Assembly: GCA_040755725.1 (NCBI GenBank)
Contig: JBFMAI010000009.1
Location: 80,768-144,767 of the forward strand
From: JBFMAI01 sp040755725
Lineage (GTDB): Bacteria > Planctomycetota > Phycisphaerae > UBA1845 > Fen-1342
DNA: 64,000 nucleotides
Direction of reading: 5' to 3'
Part shown: positions 42,555 through 52,142 of the stretch, piece by piece
How the letters are laid out: each line of letters starts with the position of its first letter
How positions within the stretch are numbered: the stretch's first letter is position 1
Translations under genes and position numbers: made by a program
Notes under the pieces: model-generated
Told to the model about the DNA's origin: nothing
Databases searched by the model: none
What the model saw: the letters and a program-made list of their open reading frames with translations, nothing else

Positions 42555-44240
42555 ATGCCGCGACGATACCTCGTCACCGCCGCCCTGCCTTACTCCAACA
42601 ACCGGCTGCACGTCGGTCACATCGCCGGGGCTTATCTGCCGGCGGACACCTACGTCCGCTACTTGCGGGCCTGCGGCCAGGACGTGCGCTTCATTTGCGG
42701 CAGCGACGACAACGGCGTGGCGATCGAGATCACCGCGCTCCAGGAGCACAGGACGCCGCAGGAAATCTGCGGCCACTTCCGCCAGCGGCAGGCCGACGAT
42801 TTTGCCGGATTGGGAATCGAGTTTGACGTCTACGGCGGGACGCACCACCCCGACTTCGTCGCGTGGCACGAGAAGCTGAGCCAGAGCCTGTTTCTGCGAA
42901 TCCACGAGAAGGGTTACTTTACCAAGCGGCGGACAAAGCAGCTCTACGATCCGCAGGCGCAGCGGTTCCTGCCGGACCGGTTCGTGCGCGGCGGGTGCCA
43001 CTTCTGCGGCTTCGAGCGGGCCACGGGCGACCAGTGCGAAGCGTGCGGCCAGATGATCGAGCCGCTGCTGCTCAAGAACCCGATCAGCGTCATCACCGGC
43101 CGGCCGGCGGAAGTCCGCGAGACGACGCACTGGTACCTGCGGCTGAGCGACTTCGAGACGCCGCTGCGGGAATGGCTGGAGACCAAGCAGGGCCAGTGGC
43201 GGCCCAACGTGCTGAACTTCGCGCTGGGGCAGATCAAGCAGGGTCTGCCCGAACGGTCGATGACCCGCGACATCACCTGGGGCGTCCCGGTGCCGCTGGA
43301 CGACCCGGACGCCGCCGGCAAGGTCCTGTACGTTTGGTTCGATGCCCCGATTGGGTACATGTCGTTCACGGCGGCCTGGTGCGCCCGGCACGAGGGCGAC
43401 GGGGAGGCCTGGCAGAAGTGGTGGGGCGACCCGGACACGGCGATCGTCCACTTCATCGGGGAGGACAACACGGTCTTTCACGCCCTGACCTGGCCGGCGA
43501 TGCTCATGGCCGACGGCCGGGCCCAGCTTCCGGCGGCCGTCGTGGCCAACAACTTCATGAACCTGCGGATCGGCGGGGAGCTGAAGAAGATCAGCAAGAG
43601 CGACACCCAGCCGGACGCGCCGGTGTGGATTGAGGAGTATCTGAAAAAGGGCCTCGACCCGGACGCGCTGCGCTATTACCTGACGGCCCAGGCTCCGGAA
43701 GCGGCCCGCACCGCATTCGATCCCGACGAGTTCATCACCCGCAACAACTCGGAACTGGTGGCCGCCTTCGGCAACTTCGTCAACCGAGCGCTGAGCTTCG
43801 CGGCCCGCTATTTTGACAACCGGGTGCCGGACGCGGCGGCCCAGACGGACGCTGACCGGACGCACGTGGCGCGAGCCGGCGAGGCGCTGGAGAAGGTCGG
43901 GGCGTGTCTCGGGCAGTGCCGCTTTCGGGCGGGGCTGGAAGAGATGATGGGCTACGCGCGGGTGTGCAACGAGTATTTCAGCGTCCGCGCCCCCTGGGCG
44001 TCGCGCAAGGACAACATGGCGGACTGCGCCGCGACCATCGCCACCTGCATCCACACCATCCACTTCCTGGCGATTATGGCGTGGCCGTTCATGCCGGGGG
44101 CGGCCCGCCGGCTGCTGGCGATGTTGAACGTGCCGGCCGAGCCGGTCCGTTGGGGGCCGCCGCCGCCGCCGGTCGCGGGGACGCCGCTCGGCACGCCGGC
44201 CATCTTGTTTGCCAAGCTTGAACCGGGGGCGTTGGGGTAG
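42555..44240 (+). CDS. metG: Methionyl-tRNA synthetase
   Basis: 561 residues. HVGH in NNRLHVGHIAGAYLPAD is the HIGH motif; KISKS in ELKKISKSDTQ is the KMSKS motif. A zinc knuckle CHFC ... CEAC is complete. The anticodon-binding helix bundle follows, but the C-terminal tRNA-binding (dimerisation) domain of longer MetRS is missing. It charges initiator and elongator tRNA-Met. ATG at 42555 with GGGAGA upstream. The lipoprotein gene follows 4 bp downstream. Confidence 0.95.
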   Translation: MPRRYLVTAALPYSNNRLHVGHIAGAYLPADTYVRYLRACGQDVRFICGSDDNGVAIEITALQEHRTPQEICGHFRQRQADDFAGLGIEFDVYGGTHHPDFVAWHEKLSQSLFLRIHEKGYFTKRRTKQLYDPQAQRFLPDRFVRGGCHFCGFERATGDQCEACGQMIEPLLLKNPISVITGRPAEVRETTHWYLRLSDFETPLREWLETKQGQWRPNVLNFALGQIKQGLPERSMTRDITWGVPVPLDDPDAAGKVLYVWFDAPIGYMSFTAAWCARHEGDGEAWQKWWGDPDTAIVHFIGEDNTVFHALTWPAMLMADGRAQLPAAVVANNFMNLRIGGELKKISKSDTQPDAPVWIEEYLKKGLDPDALRYYLTAQAPEAARTAFDPDEFITRNNSELVAAFGNFVNRALSFAARYFDNRVPDAAAQTDADRTHVARAGEALEKVGACLGQCRFRAGLEEMMGYARVCNEYFSVRAPWASRKDNMADCAATIATCIHTIHFLAIMAWPFMPGAARRLLAMLNVPAEPVRWGPPPPPVAGTPLGTPAILFAKLEPGALG

Positions 44241-44244
44241 CGGG

Positions 44245-44889
44245 ATGAAGACTCGGGTGCGCGGGCGCGTCGGCATCGGGGCGGCGGTGAGTGTGTGCGC
44301 GGCGGCGTTTCTGGTGACGGCCTGTCGGCGCGAGGCTGCGGAGCGCCCGGGGGCCGCCGGTTGGACGCCGCCGGTGTCGCCGGACGCTCCGCTTTCGCAA
44401 CAGACGGCGCCGGAGGCCGCCCGCCACCTGCTTCAGTTCCTGCAAGCGCACCTTCAGGCCGTCGCCCACGGCCGGAACGACTTGGCGGCGCGGTTCCGCG
44501 ATCGCGCGGCGCGGGAATTGGTGGCACGCGACGACCTTCTCAGCCGCTACCGCGCCGTCGCCGGGCGTTTCGCGGTGCCGGATGAGGAAGCCCTGCGGCG
44601 GATTGTCGAGAGCTGGGCGGCGGTCATCGCGTACTACGCGGACGGATTGGCGTTGGACGACCTGCGGCCGGGACCGATCAGCGGTGATCTGGCCCGCACC
44701 GTGGTCGATGTACCCGCCGGTGGTCCGGGCGACGACGTATTGATCCGCTTGGCGTGTCTGCGCGGGGAGGACGATCGCTGGCGCGTCGCCGGGATCGAGT
44801 TCGTCCCGCCGGCATCGCCGCCCGCAACGGCCCCCGCCGCCGCCACCAGTTCGGCGACGGCCCCTACTGGCCCCGAGCCAGGTAGATAA
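44245..44889 (+). CDS. Lipoprotein of unknown function
   Basis: 214 residues: a signal with AAFLVTAC (lipid-modified Cys after VTA), a Pro-rich stretch, a helical domain (APEAARHLLQFLQAHLQA to AVIAYYADGL) and a C-terminal strand (VLIRLACLRGEDDRWRVAGI) of the kind found in NTF2-like folds. I do not recognise the family. It starts 4 bp after metG. Its end overlaps by 26 bp the end of the next gene on the other strand. Confidence 0.6.
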   Translation: MKTRVRGRVGIGAAVSVCAAAFLVTACRREAAERPGAAGWTPPVSPDAPLSQQTAPEAARHLLQFLQAHLQAVAHGRNDLAARFRDRAARELVARDDLLSRYRAVAGRFAVPDEEALRRIVESWAAVIAYYADGLALDDLRPGPISGDLARTVVDVPAGGPGDDVLIRLACLRGEDDRWRVAGIEFVPPASPPATAPAAATSSATAPTGPEPGR

Positions 44890-46624
44890 CTTCCGTGCCG
44901 CCGGTGAGGACCGCGCGGAAGGTGAGCTCATCGCGGTCGTTTAGGAGGCCGGAGCGTCCCGGGCGGTCCCGTTCGGGGCCGGTGATGGTGGCCAGGCCGG
45001 TGATGCCGGTCGGGCGGCCGAGCTGGACATCGGCGACCAGCAGCAGCTTCTTCCCGGTCCACAGCAGCAATCCTGGTTGCGACTGGTTCGTGTAGGGGAC
45101 GACCGCCCGCCCATAGTTGTTGATCGCCCCGCCGCTGTCGCTCCAGGTCGGCATTGCGCCCGTCAGTTCGGCGGGCAGCGTGCCGTTGAGCCTTGTCCGG
45201 GCCGTTCGATTCACGAGGTACGGATTCCCGCCGGACAGCAGGACGACCTGACCGTCATCGTTCACGCCGCTGAGCAGGGCCGTCGCCGGGGCGCCGCTGG
45301 GCCCGGTGAGCCTAGCCCAGTTGCCGGCGGTCCAGTCCCACAGGAGCACGGTTTCCTCGGCCCCGCCGCCAGTGTCGAGGGTGGTATCGATGGCGATGTG
45401 GCCCTTGGGTCCGATGGCCAGCCCGTACACACTGCTGCCGACGCGGGCCCCCGTCGGCAGGCCGGGCCAGTTGGCCCCGGTGCGGCTGTCGATCACGCGG
45501 TAGGTCTTGCTCCCGCGGCGGAGGTAGGCCCCGCGGCCGGAGGCCCCGGACTCGAATTCGTACTTGCTTTGGAAGAGCATGTCGCCCGTGGGGGCGACGG
45601 TCGTGGCTGTGGCGACGAGCGAGAAAAACGCGTCGTTGGCCTGACCGGGGACGACGCCCGCTTTTTCAGTGCTGTCGTCGGCCACGAGCGTGATGCCGGT
45701 GCCGTTGCTGGTGAAGACGGCCTTTCCGGTGATGAACTGGTTGGCCGTGTTGATGTACAGGTAGTCCACGCCGAAGACGCCGATGCCCGCATCGGTCACA
45801 CCGGGCAGGTGGAACGTCGGGTCGATGACGGGGTTCTCGGCAGTGCCGGCTACGTCGGGGAAGGCCCGGCCGACCTGCTCGCGTTCGGTGACGCGGGCGA
45901 GGTTGCCGTCGGTGGCCCGCCAGCGGTAGATGCCCTTGGTGGGTTTCTCCCCAGCCACGTCGCAGATGAACAGGAGCCGGTCGCCGCCACCCCAAGCGAT
46001 ATCGTAGGCCCGGGGATCGAAGCTGGGCTTCTTGCCGAAGTAGTCTGCGGTGGTTCGTCCGGGAACGATCCCGGTCACCGCGGGGTCGTCGTGGACCACG
46101 ACCTGGAGCGCCGTGCCGTCCCACACGTAGAGGCCCGCGCTGCCCTTGGCCCCCGTGCCTTGGTAACGCCCCCAGAAAGCGATGCGTCCCTTGGCGTCAA
46201 TCACCGGCACGCCGAAATCCGTGAACGTCACGCCGGACACCTGGTCGGGGACGGCGTCGCCGGTCTTGGCGACCTGGACCAGAATCACCCGCGTGGGGGG
46301 GGGCGGGTCGTTCGGCTCGTTGGGCTCGTTGGGATCATTGGGGTCGTTCGGCTCGTTGGGCTCGTTGGGATCATTGGGATCGTTGGGGTCATTCGGGTCG
46401 TTCGGATCATTCGGATCGTTGGGATCATTCGGATCGTTGGGGTCGTTCGGGTCGTTGGGATCGTTCGGGTCATTCGGATCGTTGGGGTCGTTTGGATCGT
46501 TGGGATCGCCGGGGGTGTTGGGTTCGTTCGGGGCCGTGGGCCGGCCCGGGCACCCGGCCGTGAGGAAGCAAACCCCGATAACGGACAGCAGGGTCAGCCC
46601 GAGGATCAAGTGCTTCCGAGTCAT
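44864..46624 (-). CDS. Lipoprotein with long Asn-Asp-Pro repeat, beta-propeller body
   Basis: 586 residues. The signal ends FLTAGC, a lipobox. Residues about 35-105 are a tandem Asn-(Asp/Glu)-Pro repeat written in 9-base units, then VILVQVAKTGDAVPDQVSGV begins a beta-rich domain. The domain holds repeated blade-like segments (GVPVIDAKGRIAFWGRYQ, GLAIGPKGHIAIDTTLDT, SGVNDDGQVVLLSGGNPYL) typical of a beta-propeller. The repeat is a flexible stalk that would lift the propeller off the outer membrane. The start is the ATG at 46622-46624. Repeat length may vary between strains. The function is unknown. Confidence 0.78.
   Translation of the reverse strand: MTRKHLILGLTLLSVIGVCFLTAGCPGRPTAPNEPNTPGDPNDPNDPNDPNDPNDPNDPNDPNDPNDPNDPNDPNDPNDPNDPNDPNEPNEPNDPNDPNEPNEPNDPPPPTRVILVQVAKTGDAVPDQVSGVTFTDFGVPVIDAKGRIAFWGRYQGTGAKGSAGLYVWDGTALQVVVHDDPAVTGIVPGRTTADYFGKKPSFDPRAYDIAWGGGDRLLFICDVAGEKPTKGIYRWRATDGNLARVTEREQVGRAFPDVAGTAENPVIDPTFHLPGVTDAGIGVFGVDYLYINTANQFITGKAVFTSNGTGITLVADDSTEKAGVVPGQANDAFFSLVATATTVAPTGDMLFQSKYEFESGASGRGAYLRRGSKTYRVIDSRTGANWPGLPTGARVGSSVYGLAIGPKGHIAIDTTLDTGGGAEETVLLWDWTAGNWARLTGPSGAPATALLSGVNDDGQVVLLSGGNPYLVNRTARTRLNGTLPAELTGAMPTWSDSGGAINNYGRAVVPYTNQSQPGLLLWTGKKLLLVADVQLGRPTGITGLATITGPERDRPGRSGLLNDRDELTFRAVLTGGTEVIYLARGQ
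46306..46533. repeat. 9-bp tandem repeat encoding (Asn-Asp/Glu-Pro)n
   Basis: Units of the form (T/C)CGTT(G/C)GG(G/A) on the plus strand, with small changes, coding for Asn-Asp-Pro or Asn-Glu-Pro on the minus strand. About twenty units. Copy-number change keeps the frame. Confidence 0.85.
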
Positions 46625-46817
46625 GTTGAGTCTCGCAGCGCGGGCCTGCCGGCGGTGCGGATGGCCCTGGCACGGGCGCGTCGGCGTCGCCGGTCCCACG
46701 GTGGCCGGTGACACGGCGCAGACATTCCCCGCGTCCCGCCGTCTCTAGTCTATGCCCGCGGTCAATATCGTCAAAACGCGGGCGGTTCCAATGTGCCGAT
46801 AACTCGCGGGACCGCGA

Positions 46818-47579
46818 TTACTTTTTCCCCACGAGGATGCGCACAAAGCCGACCACGCCGCTCACCAGCAGGCTCACCAGGAGCAGGAACAGCAGCATCC
46901 CGACCGAAAAGCTCAGGATCGGCCAGCTCGACAGGACGACATCGTGGGCCGCCGGAATCAGCGCGGCCAGCACGGCAATCACGATGGCGGCCAGGAAGAT
47001 GGCCCCGATGGCCCCGCGGCGGTTGTTCTCAAACGGGGCCATGCGCACGGTCAGACAGACCGCCAGATATAGGAACAGCACGGTGGGCCAGTTGGGCAGG
47101 TCGCTGTGGAGGATCGTATTGAGTATGTTCTCCATGAGTGTGATGCTGCTGCGCAGCAACTCCCAGACACCTGGGAGCGTCGTCGGCAGCACCTGCGGCA
47201 CCCGCAACGTCGTTTGGGCCGGGTCGCGGCCGATCACGCCGCCGCCCCACAGTCGGGCCGCGATGTACAACCCCGCCGCGCAGGCCACCAGGGGCAACAG
47301 CCCGACGAGAATTGGTCCCAGGATCGGGAGGCGCTGCTGCTCCGGCGTGTCGGACTTGGGGTCGCCCTTCTCATCGTCGCCCATGAGCTTGGTGTTCTTG
47401 ACGGAGTTGCCGCTGAGGAGCAGGCCGAGCACGTGGCCGAGCTGCGCGACGAGTGTCCCCGGCAACAAGACCGAGTTGACGACACGCGGCTTGACCAGCG
47501 CGCTCCACAAGCGGTGTACCCCCCACGCCGAGAACATGATCACCAACAACCAGAGGGTGAGTGCCGCGTAAAGGCCCAT
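46818..47579 (-). CDS. Membrane protein of unknown function
   Basis: 253 residues with five or six helices: ALTLWLLVIMFSAWGVHRLW at the N-terminus, LPILGPILVGLLPLVACAAG in the middle, and FLAAIVIAVLAALIPAAH with VGMLLFLLLVSLLVSGVV at the end. A loop (SGNSVKNTKLMGDDEKGDPK) is hydrophilic. I cannot name the family; ancient similarity to M50-type peptidase surroundings (planctomycetes) is a guess I do not use. The ATG at 47577-47579 has GAGGTGG upstream. Divergent from the next gene. Confidence 0.6.
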   Translation of the reverse strand: MGLYAALTLWLLVIMFSAWGVHRLWSALVKPRVVNSVLLPGTLVAQLGHVLGLLLSGNSVKNTKLMGDDEKGDPKSDTPEQQRLPILGPILVGLLPLVACAAGLYIAARLWGGGVIGRDPAQTTLRVPQVLPTTLPGVWELLRSSITLMENILNTILHSDLPNWPTVLFLYLAVCLTVRMAPFENNRRGAIGAIFLAAIVIAVLAALIPAAHDVVLSSWPILSFSVGMLLFLLLVSLLVSGVVGFVRILVGKK

Positions 47580-47753
47580 CGGTCCACCTCGCTCCACGCA
47601 GCGGCCCCGCCGGGCCGCACTCCGTTGCAACCCGCGGCGCATTATGACGCCGGCGCGGCCAATTGCCAGTCCATACGGTGGCGGGCCCCGTGCTCGTCGG
47701 CCACGGGCGGGACGTTTGCGACGATCCCGCCTCCGAGATATCGTCCCGTGACC

Positions 47754-49169
47754 ATGTGCGACGCCTGCGGGATCAACCGCGCAGACAGGCGCCCGGGCGG
47801 GCCGGTCAGCCTTCTGCTTGCGGCCGCCGCCGCCGGTCTGCTGTGGCTGAGCTTCGCCCAGGCGTGGTGGAACCCGATCCAGGATCCCGACGTTTTCTGG
47901 CAGCTCTGGGCGGGCCGGCAGATGCTCGCCGGCGAGTTCCCGCGCACCAACACGTTCTCCTGGACCGCACCGGACACGCCCTGGGTGCCGCACGAACCGC
48001 TGGTGGCGTTGAGCTACGCGGCCGCCGGTCTGGAGCACGTCGGTCTGCTGCGGGGCATTGTCGTTTCGCTTTCGGCCGGGATGCTGGCGGTTCTGGCGTG
48101 GCGCCGCGAGGCCGCTTGGGCCACACTTTTCGCCCTGTGCGGGTGCTTGGTGCTGGTGATCTACGGTCGCAGCGAACGCGCGTTGAGCTGGGGCAATCTC
48201 GTTCTGGCGGCCATTGCCTGCCTGGTCTACCGGGTGCCCGCACGACACCGCTGGCGAATGCCGCTCGCCGCCGCCCTCGTCGGCGTGTGGGCGAACGTCC
48301 ACGGGTCGTTCGTCCTCGGCGTTCTGATGCTCGGCTTGGTTCACTGGCGTTGGGGGCCCCTGGCGGCGGGCTTGTGCCTATTCAACCCCAGCGGATGGAA
48401 GCTGTATGCTCTGGTTCTCGGCTACGGTGTCGGACACGAAGCCCAGGCGTTCGTCCACCAGGCGATTCCCGAGTGGTACCCGCTGGACCTGACCACGCCC
48501 CTTGGCTGGCTGCGGCTCATTTGCCTTCTGGCGGCCGGGTATCTGCTGATGCGGGATCGGCAATGGCGGTGGGTCGTGCTGTGGGCCCTCGTGGGCATTC
48601 TCGCCGTTCGTCACCAGCGGTTCTTCGACGTCCTGTGCATCGCGCTGCTGGCCCCCGTCACCGACGCGCTCGCACGCCGGCTGCCGGCGCGGCAAATCGC
48701 CCATCCCGCGCCGCTCCTCGCCGCGGCGATGTTCGTGACCGCCATCGTCTCACCGCGGCCGGCGGTGGATGCGACGATGTACCCCGACCCGCTCCTGCAC
48801 GATTTGCCGCGCGAGGCCCGGCTGTGGAACGAGTTTCACCTCGGCGGGTGGCTCGGCTATCACGGTCGCCGCTGCTACTGGGATCCACGCAACGACTGCT
48901 ACCCGCCGGACGTGTTGCAGGACGGATTGCGGATTGCCAAGCGTTGGCCCGGCTGGGGTGAGGCCCTGGAGCGGCGGCGGATCGAAGCGGTCCTCGCCTC
49001 GGACGCGGCCTTGCTGGCGGCGCTAGAAGCCGACGGCTGGACCGCGACGGCCAGTCACGAAGGCTTCAAGCTGCTGCGGCCACCGCACCCTGTGTCCCGC
49101 GCCGCGTCGGCTCCGAGTTCGGCCCCGGACGAACGGGGATCATCAGCTCGGCCAGCCGGCACACAATGA
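47754..49169 (+). CDS. Polytopic membrane protein, glycosyltransferase-like
   Basis: 471 residues with about eight helices, an early luminal loop WWNPIQDPDVFWQLWAGRQM and a C-terminal soluble part (YPDPLLHDLPREARLWNEFH). Acidic Asp-Pro-Asp just after the first helix and a HGSF/VHG loop recall GT-C (mannosyl/dolichol-type) glycosyltransferases, which use an Asp in the first external loop. That assignment is tentative. The stop lies 104 bp inside the neighbouring PAP2 gene on the other strand. Confidence 0.6.
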   Translation: MCDACGINRADRRPGGPVSLLLAAAAAGLLWLSFAQAWWNPIQDPDVFWQLWAGRQMLAGEFPRTNTFSWTAPDTPWVPHEPLVALSYAAAGLEHVGLLRGIVVSLSAGMLAVLAWRREAAWATLFALCGCLVLVIYGRSERALSWGNLVLAAIACLVYRVPARHRWRMPLAAALVGVWANVHGSFVLGVLMLGLVHWRWGPLAAGLCLFNPSGWKLYALVLGYGVGHEAQAFVHQAIPEWYPLDLTTPLGWLRLICLLAAGYLLMRDRQWRWVVLWALVGILAVRHQRFFDVLCIALLAPVTDALARRLPARQIAHPAPLLAAAMFVTAIVSPRPAVDATMYPDPLLHDLPREARLWNEFHLGGWLGYHGRRCYWDPRNDCYPPDVLQDGLRIAKRWPGWGEALERRRIEAVLASDAALLAALEADGWTATASHEGFKLLRPPHPVSRAASAPSSAPDERGSSARPAGTQ

Positions 49170-50256
49170 CGGCCAGGCCGATGGCCACCAGTCCGTCCAA
49201 GGCGTAGTGCCAACCCAGCACGACCGTGCTGGTCCAGTTCAGCAGGACCATCACCGCCCCTATGGTTCCCAGCGCCCGCGAGTGTCGGCCCCACGCCAGC
49301 ATCGCGGCACACGTCCATGCCAGAACGTGAAACGACGGCATCGCCGAGATGCCGGCTACGGCGTAGCGCACCGCTGGCTCGTCGGCGTACAGCCGCACCG
49401 ACGCCGCCAGCGCTCGCGCCCGGTGGCCGCTCTCGCAGTCCAGCAGCACCTGGTACCACTCGGGGTGGGTGTAGATCGGCCCCCACGTCGGCACGAGCAG
49501 GGACAGCGCGAGGGTCACCCACAGGCCGGCCGCCAGCGCCAGCACCAGCCGCGCGCCGCCGCGCAGCCCCTCGCGGTACACCGCCAGCATGACGGAAACC
49601 AGCAGGTAAAGCGCGAACGAGCCGTAGACGAAGTCCCAGAACTTCAGCGCGGCGGGCGAGGTCCGCGTCACGAGCCACTCGCTCGGCAGCACGCCGAAGC
49701 ACAGCGCCCGCTCGATCGCCTCCAGTTCCAGGTCATACGTGCGCGGATTCAGCACGCCCAGCGCCGGCTTCAGGTTGGCGTTGGCCAGCATGACGGCGGT
49801 GAACACGACCGCCAACACAACTCCGGCCGCGCTGATCCGCACGAACGCGGCGACACGTTCCGCCGGCAGCGGCACCGGTCGCCCCTGGCGCACGTTCAGC
49901 CAATCGCCGGCCACCTGCCCCGCCAGAATGTGGACCGCGCACCCGAGCACCCCCGCCGAGAACACGCCGACCAGCAGCCACTCGCCCTGTGGGAGGTAAT
50001 TGACCGGCAGCCCCCGCGTCAGCAGCACCGCCGCGACGGTGACGTGAAAGACCGCGACAAACGCCAGCAGCGGAACCAAGGCCCGCCATTCCACCTGCCG
50101 CAGGGCGGCCGCGCAGGCCGGAACGATGCGCGGCTCTACCACGTCGGAGGTCACAGGCGGCTGCAATTCAGTGTGGTCCACGCACCGGGCCTCCGCCGCG
50201 CGCCGCACCGTCCGATATCCTCGTGCCGCGCGCAGGCCCCGAGTCCAGATTGACAT
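49066..50256 (-). CDS. PAP2-superfamily membrane phosphatase/transferase
   Basis: 396 residues with six or more helices. The end carries ISAMPSFHVLAWTCAAM (PAP2 motif with His) and VVLGWHYALDGLVA (the second motif with His and Asp). This fits PAP2_3-type enzymes related to inositolphosphorylceramide synthase, which move phospho-headgroups between lipids. The motif 1 Lys/Arg site is not clear. ATG at 50254-50256; the first 40 residues are polar and may be untranslated. The 3' end overlaps the opposite gene by 104 bp. Confidence 0.78.
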   Translation of the reverse strand: MSIWTRGLRAARGYRTVRRAAEARCVDHTELQPPVTSDVVEPRIVPACAAALRQVEWRALVPLLAFVAVFHVTVAAVLLTRGLPVNYLPQGEWLLVGVFSAGVLGCAVHILAGQVAGDWLNVRQGRPVPLPAERVAAFVRISAAGVVLAVVFTAVMLANANLKPALGVLNPRTYDLELEAIERALCFGVLPSEWLVTRTSPAALKFWDFVYGSFALYLLVSVMLAVYREGLRGGARLVLALAAGLWVTLALSLLVPTWGPIYTHPEWYQVLLDCESGHRARALAASVRLYADEPAVRYAVAGISAMPSFHVLAWTCAAMLAWGRHSRALGTIGAVMVLLNWTSTVVLGWHYALDGLVAIGLAVIVCRLAELMIPVRPGPNSEPTRRGTQGAVAAAA

Positions 50257-50362
50257 CGGGCGGCGGACGGCCCCGCTTCAGCCGCCCCCTGGCGCGGGGC
50301 GGGCGGCGGGCGTACAATCGGGGGCTTGTTGCGGGGCTGAGCGACGCGGCGGCTGTCCGGCC

Positions 50363-50400
50363 ACTCCCCTCCCTTCCCGGGAGGGGTTGGGGGAGGGTGG
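50363..50400 (+). repeat. GC palindrome repeat family 4, copy 1
   Basis: 38 bp, ACTCCCCTCCCTTCCCGGGA then GGGGTTGGGGGAGGGT, a pairing of C-runs with G-runs. It matches 53899-53936 at 33 of 38 positions. It is upstream of cysS. Confidence 0.75.
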
Positions 50401-50482
50401 CGTCGGCTGCTGGAGAAGCCCCTCATCCCGCCTCTTCTGCCCCCGGGGCGGAGGAGCTCGTGAATTGCAGCGCAGGTGCCGC

Positions 50483-51937
50483 ATGGGACTGAAGGTTTTC
50501 AACACGCTGGGCCGCAAAGTCGAGGATTTCGTACCGCTAGCCCCCCCGCGCGTCGGCATGTACGTCTGCGGGCCGACGGTATACGGGCACAGCCACCTGG
50601 GCCACGCCAAGAGCTACGTCAGCTTCGACGTCGTCGTCCGCTGGCTGCGGTTCAGCGGCTACGACGTGAACTATGTCCAGAACATCACCGACGTCGGCCA
50701 CCTGACCGATAACGCGGACGAGGGGGAGGACAAGATCGTGGCCGAGGCCCGCCGCCGCGGCCTGCACCCGATGGCCGTCGCCGAGGCGTTCACCCGCAGC
50801 TACTTCGAGGACATGGACGAGCTGAACGTGCTGCGGCCGGACATCAGCCCGCGGGCCAGCGGCCATATCCCCGAGCAAATCGCCTGCGTGCAACGGCTGC
50901 TTCAGGAGGGCCACGCCTACGAGGTCAACGGCTCGGTGTACTTCGACGTTCACTCGTTCGACCAGTACGGCCGGCTCAGCGGCCGCAGCGTCGCGGAGCT
51001 CGAGGCCGGGGCCCGTGTCGAGGTCAACCCCGAGAAACGCCACCCCGCCGACTTCGCCCTCTGGAAGCGGGCCGAGCCCGGCCACCTCATGCGCTGGCCC
51101 AGCCCGTGGGGCGACGGCTATCCCGGTTGGCACCTCGAATGCTCCGTCATGAGCCAGAAGTACATCGGCGACACGCTCGACATTCACGGCGGCGGGCTGG
51201 AGAACCAGTTCCCGCACCACGAGTGCGAGATCGCCCAGGGCGAAGCCGCCACCGGCCGCCCCTTCTGCCGCTACTGGCTGCACAACAACATGGTCACGCT
51301 CGATGGCCAGAAGATGGGCAAGAGCCTGGGCAATACGATCCTGCTGAAAGAGCTGTTCCACGCCGGCCACCGGTTGCTCGAAAAGACGTTCGAGCCCGTC
51401 GTCGTGCGGCAGTTCATCCTGTCCAGCCACTATCGGTCGCCCTTGGACTTCTCGAACGAGGCCCTCAAGGCCGCCGAGGCCGGCTCAATGCGGCTGCGCG
51501 ACCAGTGGCGGGAGCTACGGCGGGCGGCGACGACGGCCCCGGCGCGGCCGGCGTCCGACGCGGTGCGGACGGCGTTGGCCGATATCGAGCAGCGCTTCTC
51601 CGCCGCGATGGACGAGGACTTCAACACCGCGGCCGCCCTGGCGACCGTCTACGACCTGATGCGGTTGGCGGGCGGCTGGGTCCGCGACGGCGTCGGCCGC
51701 GACGACCTGCTGGCCGCCGACGCGCTCGTGCAGAAGCTCACCGGCGACGCCTTGGGACTGCGCTGGCCGGAGGAGAAGGCCGACACGGCGGCCCGCGACG
51801 CGCTGATTCAAATCCTGGTGGACCTGCGCAACGAGGCGCGGAAAGCGAAGAACTTCGCCCTGGGTGACCAAATCCGCCAGCGCCTGGCGGCGCTCGGCGT
51901 CGAGCTCAAGGACGGCCCACAGGGGACGACGTGGTAG
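50483..51937 (+). CDS. cysS: Cysteinyl-tRNA synthetase
   Basis: 484 residues, standard size. YVCGPTVYGHSHLGHAKSYV has the first zinc Cys and HIGH (HLGH); WHLECSVMSQKYIGDTLDIH and HHECEIAQ give further zinc ligands; KMGKS in DGQKMGKSLGNTI is KMSKS. It attaches cysteine to tRNA-Cys. ATG at 50483; the frame extends upstream but there is nothing protein-like before it. No linked gene is obvious. Confidence 0.96.
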   Translation: MGLKVFNTLGRKVEDFVPLAPPRVGMYVCGPTVYGHSHLGHAKSYVSFDVVVRWLRFSGYDVNYVQNITDVGHLTDNADEGEDKIVAEARRRGLHPMAVAEAFTRSYFEDMDELNVLRPDISPRASGHIPEQIACVQRLLQEGHAYEVNGSVYFDVHSFDQYGRLSGRSVAELEAGARVEVNPEKRHPADFALWKRAEPGHLMRWPSPWGDGYPGWHLECSVMSQKYIGDTLDIHGGGLENQFPHHECEIAQGEAATGRPFCRYWLHNNMVTLDGQKMGKSLGNTILLKELFHAGHRLLEKTFEPVVVRQFILSSHYRSPLDFSNEALKAAEAGSMRLRDQWRELRRAATTAPARPASDAVRTALADIEQRFSAAMDEDFNTAAALATVYDLMRLAGGWVRDGVGRDDLLAADALVQKLTGDALGLRWPEEKADTAARDALIQILVDLRNEARKAKNFALGDQIRQRLAALGVELKDGPQGTTW

Positions 51938-51976
51938 CGGCCGGCCCGCGTGACGGAGATCAAGGGGATGTGGAGG

Positions 51977-52027
51977 GCAGGGCGAGCCTCCGGGCGAGCC
52001 GCGGCTCGGCAGGGGCCGCTCCCTCCC
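51977..52027 (+). repeat. Family 1 element, internally deleted copy F
   Basis: GGGCGAGCCTCCGGGCGAGC, then CGCGGCTCGGCAGGGGCCGC and CCCTCCC: the second half of the core is deleted. The tail CGCGATTGCGAATGCCC after it resembles the sequence that follows copies C and D. Confidence 0.65.
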
Positions 52028-52142
52028 GGGCCGCGCGATTGCGAATGCCCAGGTGGGCACCGAGGCCCCCATCTCGCCACTGAGCGCGCGGCCCTCTGTC
52101 CCGTTTGTTGTCTTCTGTTCCCTGTTCCCCGTTCCCCGTTCC

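Noticed and set aside
46306..46533. Tandem repeat as a CRISPR array
   Set aside because: Units are 9 bp, without spacers, and lie in frame inside a lipoprotein gene.
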